Source: Mortierella alpina (taxonomy: Eukaryota; Mortierellomycota; Mortierellomycetes; Mortierellales; Mortierellaceae). From it: DNA of 64,000 nt. The stretch spans positions 124,001 through 188,000 of the forward strand of contig JANATF010000019.1 of assembly GCA_029449245.1 (NCBI GenBank). Direction: 5' to 3'. A model generated the notes under the pieces. That model saw only the letters and a program-made list of their open reading frames with translations, did not search any database and was not told the origin of the DNA. Position 1 is the first letter of the stretch, and every line of letters begins with the position of its first letter. Shown piece after piece: positions 56,940 to 64,000 of this stretch. Position numbers and translations under genes: made by a program.

Positions 56940-59771
56940 GGCGTCCCGTATACCACGCGTCGTAAAGGAACATATAAAAAAGGATAAGACCCGCCGCTGC
57001 TGCTGCCTGCTCTATATGATTACGAGAACTAGGCGTTTTTTTTTACCTGAGCCGAGGCCTTTTCCACCTGCACTTGTCTGATCTTTTACAAGAAGCTGTA
57101 CACTGGTCATGTACCCTCAGATGCACAAGTTGTTGTACCCTTTTTTAGAGGGTCGATCCTGTTTTCGACGTAAAGGTACTCCCATCTGGTCAGCACGCAT
57201 AAAAAAATCAAACACAAACGACGCGATGTAAGGTGAATGACCAATGGTGTCACGCCGCTCTATCTTGGATACCCTCTGCGGTACCACTGTGCAGCAATGT
57301 TGTCTGCCGAAGCAGAGAGAGAGTGAGCGAGAGGGCTGGGTCCATGACTTGAGATAAAGTAACAGATAGACTAGCACATAGTCTACAATAAGCCGAACCT
57401 CCAAGGGTTAACTTTACACAAGCGGCTGCAGATCCTGAGTTGCCGATGGAGGTTTTCTTCATGGGATGGAGAAAAAGAAAGAAAAAAACGCGTTTGTACC
57501 CGCGGAAAACGCGGGTCGGATAATCACCTCCTTAATTGACGACGCGCTTTTTTATCAGGTCCAACTTTCTGGGCGTGTCGCAACGTGTTTTTTTCACTCC
57601 TTTGTTTGTGGAGAGAAGAGAGCTTTGTTGGGTCCTGACAGAAGCCCGCTGGATCACGCAGCGGATAAGAACCCTGTTTCCTAAACTTTTTTTTTTTTTT
57701 TTTTTTTGGCAGACTGTTGTGTTGTTTTGCTGCTACAAAGTCCGTTCGCGTACTTTTTTGGCTTGAGCATGATCATGCACGTTCAACCTTCCTTCCAGAA
57801 AGCAACCCTCTTTCTCGTTGTTGTTTTTTTTTTTTTTTTGCTTTAACAATTGAAATTGCGTAAGAGGGAGAGGATGATGTAACTTGTAGACTAACGTGTA
57901 CGTTGTCTCTTTATCCGTTCTTATTTTTAACGTTTTCGACCCTTGTTGCCGGATGGTCCGGCCGGAGGCTTCGGGTTGTTCTTATTACGTTACGGTGCAA
58001 CCTGTTGTCGATCGTTTTTTTCTCTCCCCCCCACCAACCCGCATGTGCATTTGTTGTTTTATGCATAATTTTTTCTTTTCCTTTACACTTGGAATACAGC
58101 ACCTTCGCCTTTCGGAAGCAAGAACAATCTAAACAACAAAGAGAAAAAAAAAAAAAAAAAGACGAAGACAACAACGGCCGCAATGTCTGTAGATTATTAT
58201 TGGAGACCAAAGAGGGAAAAAAGAATAAAAAAGAGTTCAATGAACTAAGGAAAGGTGGTCTAGGTCTGAAGTTCTCGTCCTAATAGAAAACGTTAGCGTC
58301 AATCCTCGTCCACCAGGTTCTCCATGGCACTAAGCGCATTGCTTTGTATTTCCACTCCAAAGTACGCTGTTTATTACGATTCATAGGTGCGCCTTCTCTA
58401 CGCCATTGACGTTTTTTGTGTCTCATGAAAAAAACTAATCATCAGGTGCAGAACTGACGGGGCTTTGTCGTTACCAAATGAGCAGAGAATAACATAAAGT
58501 AAGCAAACCAAACCAAAAAAGAAATAGGGACAGAGAGCCGTTAGTCAAGTTGCTAAGGACCGGACCTTCCCAGATTATTACTACGAGAGTCAGAGAGAGC
58601 GTCCATCTCGGCGCTTTTTGCTACCCTGGCCTAGGTTGAAGGCTATGCTGGCGATGAGGAGAGCTCATTAGTATTGGATGGATAAAATGTTGTTGACGGA
58701 CATGTGCACTTTAAAGATGAGGGGCTAGACTTTTTCATTTTTTTTTGAGTTCTTGAAGCTATGAAAAAAAGACCGGCCGCGGCTCACGAAAGCACCGCAG
58801 GCGATCATGTAGAGTAGAAACACGGTCTACATGTAATCTCTGCGTTACAAAGATCCCAATCTGTTGGTTCTCGGAGGAATCTCTCCTTGGGAGGGTCTGC
58901 CTTGCACATCTCTCTCTCCCAGTAAAATCTCGGCCTTTCATTCGCATGCAGAAAAATGATGGACCCTCGGCTGAATTAAAAAAAAGGATGCGTTGACGCT
59001 GTATACAGTCTACAATGGGCAAGCTTTCAACTGTTGAGAAAGATGCGGGTGTTTTGTTCCTTCCCACCCGTGCGAATGGAGTGCATGACCGTCATCTCCC
59101 CCAGTGTCTCGCCCCCACCAAAGATAAAAGAAGGATCAACAAGGAAGGAGCAGAGACCAAAAAGAGAAAAAAAGCCCATGTTTTAACAATAGCTTTTGGT
59201 CTGTGTATGTGAAATCACGGAAGGGGACCACTCTACTGCAATGTTACTGTTGTTGTTGTGTGTGCGTGTTTATGAGTATGCTTTATTTTTTTCATTCCAG
59301 TCTACTTCTGTCAGCCCTCTGCTGGGGCTACAGTAGCACCACATGGTTGCGCTTATTTGCATCTCTTTTCTATATGCGAGAACCGCGGCAAGAGACGAGA
59401 CCTCTGTGCAAGATGTAATGAGAAAACCAAAACATGCAAACAACAGTTTTCTCTGCTTCGCTCTAATGCAGCGCCCTCTTTTTTGTATTTTGCTATTTTT
59501 TGGGTTGCTCTTTGTTGCCAACGCCACATGCTTCATAGATGTAGTTACAGCACTCGCCTCACATCTGCGGACTGAATAGTTGTGCGACCGAAAAGAATAA
59601 AGAACGATCGAGCAGATTAAGACGTGTTCAGTAGGAATGAGCAGGGGTGCGCAAGAAAAGGTTTTCTTTTTCCTGTATGAATATGCCTACTTTGACTACT
59701 AATCATTATAATATATTTACAAAAGTTGTTTGTGGGCGCGCGAAAGAAAAAAAACCCCCCTTCACATCAGC
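56940..59771. other. 2.8 kb gene-free region rich in poly-T tracts
   Basis: Between the coiled-coil gene (+) and the zinc-finger gene (-), which converge. Many T runs of 12-19 bases (for example near 57686-57707 and 57824-57839), an A run near 58145-58160, and only short unsupported frames. Part must be the two 3' UTRs; the rest may be non-coding transcript or spacer. No tRNA-like or transposon-like structure was recognised. Confidence 0.5.
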
Positions 59772-62070
59772 TTAAAGCTCACTGATGATATGAGTAAGAG
59801 CATGGGCTAAGATGCCCTGCTTAGTGTCATAGACCTTGGAGCAGCCCTCTTCAAAGCACGGGTACGGTGGTCTTGTCTTGAGAGTGTTATGCATCCACAC
59901 ATGTGCTTCCAATGCCTCGGCATTTGGCAGCAGACAGGCGCACCCTTCAATAGGGCACTGCTTCTAGAAAAATATATTACAAAAACGGTGTTGGTTATTC
60001 ATTCGCGCTGAAAATCGTCTCGTTCATCGTCGTGATCATCCCTCCAATTGTCAGGTATACTTTAGAAGCAAGATAAAGGGGAACGGAAGGGGTGGTGCAG
60101 AAGCTGTCTCCTGAATCACAAGCAAGAAAGTGGAATAAAAAGGACAATACCAAGACACACGAACGAACACTTCGAACTAGAGCGCAAAGAACAAAGAAAG
60201 GTGCGAGAGAAAAAAAAGGGGGGAGAGGGAGGGGGAGGGCTGTGAAGGAAGTCGTTGTTACCTTTTTGTACAGACAGTCGTGCTTGTATGCAGAACGCTG
60301 GCACTCGAACTGCTGCTGGCAGAGCTTGTAAGGACATGAGAAACGATAGTCCGCGGCTAGATCCTTGTGAATCCTAGATTGATGATCCGTAAGCTGCTTG
60401 CTGCCCGAGTAAACCTTGCCACAGTTATCGACCAGACACATCCATTCAAACCCCAAGGATTGCTCTTCGTGCAGCTGCTTGTGCCTTTGAAGCGTCAAGG
60501 GGTTGGCCAAGACCGCCTTGCAATCAGCATAATCACACTTGAACTCCATGCCGATCAATCCCTTCTCGTGGTCCAGTACGTGTCGCCTAACATAATCAGT
60601 GCTCCCGAACGTGGCACTGCAACCCTCAATTGGACACGGCAGTCTCTCGCCCGACTTGACTTGCTTGCATCGCAGTTCATGCGCCCTCAGGCATCGGTTG
60701 GTGCCAAAGACCTTACCGCATCCCTCAACAGGGCAGTACAGCTTGATCCCTGCGTCGCGCTCAGAGTGAATCTGTAGATGATCTTTGAGGGATTTAGGTG
60801 TCGCCAAGATCTTGTCACAATCAGGCCATGAGCATGGGTATTTGACACCAACCAGACCGCGCTGGTGCTTTAGTCGATGTCTTGAAAGGTTCTCGGTCGA
60901 TCCATACGCTGCATCACACCCGGGCTCTGGGCAATGGTGAAGCGTTCCCGCCACTTTTTGTTTGCAGAGCCGGATGTGTGCAGCCTGACTTTGCTTGGTG
61001 CGCAGACTGATGCGACACCCGGGAACAGTACAAGGATGACGTTCGCTCTCGTCCGTGTCCTTGTGGTCACGGATATGCCTTCGGAGCCCCTGGTGGGTCG
61101 AATAGGCCTTTTTACAGTCTCCGATGGAGCAGATAAAAGGGAGGGGTTCATCTGAGGACAGAGAGAATACGGGCGGAGTCTCTGACGAAGGGGAGGCGGC
61201 CTCCATGGTTTGTGAGGACGACACCGAAGCTGCGGCGGAGGCTGCGGTGGAGACCGATGTGGACGATGGCGCTGACGACATGGATCTTGACCGGGAACGC
61301 GACCCGAACATGGCTCTCGAGTCACGCGGCGGCGAGGGCGAACGCGAGGGCGAAGGGAGCGCCCTTTCAGCTCCCTCCTCGCTGATGGCTTGACTATGTC
61401 TGTCCAGATGAAGGTCCGTCCGCAACTTTTTAACGAGACGATCGTCGTGATTGATATAGGACGACGATTGAGGAGAAGGCGAGGAATAGTACGATGATGT
61501 CGGCGAAGGGGAGCACACATGTGATGGAGAAGATATCGAAGGGGCAGGAAAGGAGACGGAATTCTTTTTACTGAAGGCCTCTGATGATCCAGCGATGATC
61601 CAAGACGATCGTTCTTGCTCTGAGTAGTGCGGACGATCCTCATACGGCCGAGAATGATGTGGGTATTTGTTCTGATGACGGTCATATGGGTAACCGTCTT
61701 CCTCGCGGTAATGCAGGCGCGGATCAGAGCCTTGGCCATGCCCCTTGTGCTCGAACTCGTGTTCATGCTCGTACTCACGCTGGTGGTAGTGCGACGATCG
61801 GTAGTTGGTGTCCCTATAAGGCGCGTTTCTGTATGAATGGTGCTGCTCGTGATGGTGGTGAGGAGGATATGGCTCCACGGATGTCCGGGGCGGGTATGAA
61901 TGGGCTGAGGACCCTGCCATCGAGTCTGACTCTGGCTGATGCTGCTGCTGCTGCTGTTGGTGCTGCTGTGATCGTTGTGCGGGTATGTGATAATACGAAG
62001 TATGCAGGCTCGTGGCCGATGTTCTGGTAAAGGACAAGGCCGGGGCCATGTTCATTTGTGAGGAAGCCAT
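59772..62070 (-). CDS. Eleven-finger C2H2 zinc-finger protein (TFIIIA-like array)
   Basis: Two exons on the minus strand (62070-60262 and 59963-59772, phase 0) give 666 residues. The first 300 residues are His/Ser/Tyr/Arg-rich and disordered, with poly-Gln near 34. From about 310 comes a tandem array of fingers with the CxxxxC spacing of TFIIIA and related proteins (CSIGDCKKAYST, CTVPGCRISLRT, CPEPGCDAAYGS, CSWPDCDKILAT, CPVEGCGKVFGT, CPIEGCSATFGS and more). Two further fingers lie in the second exon (CPIEGCACLLPN, CFEEGCSKVYDT). Fingers 2, 5 and 9 end in Cys in place of the last His (HIRLC, HELRC, HDC). Nine to eleven fingers and this spacing recall 5S-binding TFIIIA, but the long N-terminus argues for another regulator. 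Stopping the model at the first exon would lose the last two fingers. Confidence 0.88.
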
Positions 62071-64000
62071 TTGCTATTGCCTGTAGCTTTGCTGCTAGGA
62101 TTGGATGTAGGCTGTACCAGGTTACAATGACAGAGGACTGGAAAAGAGAAGAGAGAGAAAAAAAGAGGGACAGAATATCGGAAAATAAATTCTTTTGCAA
62201 AAGAGAGGAGAGAAAGGAAGGAAGGAGATAAAAGAGAGGGGTGGGCACCCTTTTGTTGTCCAAGCAATCCGCTAGATTGAGGTGACGGGAGGGGATGGAA
62301 TGCGGTTTGGCGAATGGAGGGCCGAATGAGCCGTGTGTAGAGAGATGCCTGGGAGAAGTGGGGGGTTGATTTTCGCAAGAGAACACAGCACAGAGAAGAG
62401 AAGAAAAAAAGGAGCCAAGCAGGGAGGGGAGCCAGAGGGATGGATGTGTGTGTGTGTGTCGGTGTCTGTGGAGTGTGGAGTGTGTAGGGTGTAGTGTGGA
62501 AAGAGAGAGGAGTGAATACAGAGAAGAGAGAGAGAGAGAGAGAAGAGAGAAGAGAGAAGGGTAAGCAGGACGATTGATGAAGCGAACGAAAATACGGAGC
62601 AGGACACCCAAAAAAAAAAGGATTTTCTTCTGGCCATCAGGGCCTTCAGGATGTCAATCGGTCCATCCATGAAAAAGGAGCAGCAAAACGCGAGCGGTGT
62701 AAGGGTTCTCGTCCCTCGTCCCTCTCCTCCTGCTGTTCTCTCGACTTTTGCTCACTTGAACAAGGTTGCATGAGCAATCAGGAAGCTGCTTATAAAACAC
62801 TCAATTGAGTCCCGATCTCCCTAGAGTACTCTGTGCTGCAAACAGGTGCAGCTGCGGTGTCTGCGTATTCTGCAAGGACGCCAATGAATTAGGGTACTGA
62901 ATTGATTTTAAGATAGCGGGTGCACACAGGTACGCGTGGCAACATACAAGAACGACCATCTAGAGCGCATGCGTGCGTGTGTGTGTGTGTGTATGTGTGT
63001 GCATCGGTGTGTGCAGCAGCGTCTGTCTGTAGAGATTTGAGAGTGTGGTACAGACTACAGACGCACCACACCGCAAAAGCGCGTTCGTTTTCCGAAAGGC
63101 AGGGCGGGAGGAAGGCGCCCAAGAGGATCAAAATGAACGGACAACCAAGAATGCATGCAAACCAACAGCTATTCATTTCATCATCCCTTTCTTTTTTCTG
63201 GTCTACTCCCTCACACAGTTGGACTAGCTTGGATGGACCACAACTTTCTATTTTTTTTTCGCATGGGGGATAAAGGAGCTTGGGGTTCCGAAGGATGAGA
63301 GATTAATCAAACTGGAAGGAATAGGGAGAGGGACCCCAACTCCAAAGGAACGACACCAGAAAATGATTTTCGGGGTGGACAGTAGAGTACATGTCGATCA
63401 CAGATAATCCAGCCCCGACGACGGGAGAGAATCGAGAGAACAGGACGGGCGAAACATGGAGAGACCTTTCGTCGTTATCGTCAAGTAAGCTGCGCTGCGA
63501 GGTTGCCGAATCAACAGTGAATGGATGGAAACGGGGGTGAGCACTGTTGGTTCCAAAGACAATGAACTTTTTGTTTCTGTACTCTTTCTGCACCAACAAA
63601 CCGGCAAGGTGTCCTTCCCGCGTGCTGCGAGTTTCATTTTCCTTTCGGCACAACAGGATGACAGCCGCGCGTAAGCGAGGGTCGGGCTGATGTTCTTTTG
63701 GCACAACAAAGCCCCATGGCACACGGCTGGCCCGCCTAAACCCTCATGGCAACAAACACGAGCTGCATCCAACACCCGCTTCTTGGGTGTGTTTTTTTCA
63801 TTACTGATTATTCTTCTCTTTCCGCCCACTGAGCGAGAGCGCCCAAACACACCGCCTTCAACCTAAATCCAAATGAGGTATCGTCCCCCCCTTCTTGCCC
63901 CCCTTCCCTCACCACCGATCCCACCGAAATCTCTGTCGATCGAAACCATGTTACGGCTTGGGAGTCAAGAGCTGAAAAAATAGGAGGCGCGGGGCGGCAT
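62071..64000. other. Promoter and leader of the zinc-finger gene, then unassigned sequence
   Basis: 1.9 kb at the window edge. Next to the start at 62070 the coding strand is strongly C/T-rich with GA and GT microsatellites (about 62446-62458, 62527-62540 and 62968-63000 on the plus strand). An open frame at 63303-63722 (-) lacks an ATG and any recognisable domain. No gene is supported; a gene may start beyond 64000. Confidence 0.5.

Noticed and set aside
63303-63722. 139-codon minus-strand open frame near the window end
   Set aside because: No ATG start, no recognisable domain and no splice partners.

Overview
The window is nuclear DNA of a filamentous fungus. The genes are close together and interrupted by short (about 45-300 nt) GT-AG introns with C/T-rich leaders. 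Proteins carry long Q-, S- and P-rich disordered stretches, and the gene set is typical eukaryotic housekeeping: CDK1, gamma-tubulin, UBR1, GlnRS, TFIIA and others. The presence of a RalGAP-beta homologue, short animal-type MIA40 and an intact Helitron fits an early-diverging lineage (Mucoromycota, most likely Mortierellomycotina). That placement is an inference from content, not from a search. Gene models below were assembled by hand from splice sites and reading phase; exon boundaries are given.

Left part (1-16 kb): a RecQ helicase cut by the window edge (-), a DUF2985-type membrane protein (+), and a single-pass Ser/Pro-rich membrane protein (+). Then comes an apparently complete Helitron transposon (about 7601-13909) with a continuous 1,879-codon RepHel gene. 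Immediately after it lies a short Ctr-type copper transporter gene. The Helitron sits 70 bp after one host gene and about 216 bp before the start of the next.

Middle (16-36 kb): a C2H2 transcription-factor-like protein, an AIFM2/FSP1-like FAD oxidoreductase, a small glutaredoxin-like protein, COX17 (-) divergent from CDK1 (+), TFIIA large subunit, a probable N-myristoylated protein with a C-terminal methyltransferase domain, and a RalGAP-beta homologue (-) divergent from UBR1 (+).

Right part (36-64 kb): UBR1 (2,133 aa), a BEM46/ABHD13-like hydrolase (-), a small secreted cysteine-rich protein (-), gamma-tubulin (-), a divergent septin-family GTPase with an overlapping upstream ORF, cytosolic GlnRS, MIA40, a coiled-coil protein of unknown function, a gene-poor 2.8 kb stretch, and an 11-finger C2H2 protein (-).

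Functional links are loose, as expected for a eukaryotic chromosome. A copper/mitochondrial theme recurs: the Ctr transporter, COX17, and MIA40, the import oxidoreductase that acts on twin-CX9C proteins such as COX17. There is no sign of a co-regulated cluster. I see no tRNA, rRNA or CRISPR. I found no clearly new multi-gene system. The items most worth following up are the intact Helitron and its effect on the copper transporter, the lipidated methyltransferase with an altered SAM motif, the cysteine-rich secreted protein, and the glutaredoxin-like protein.
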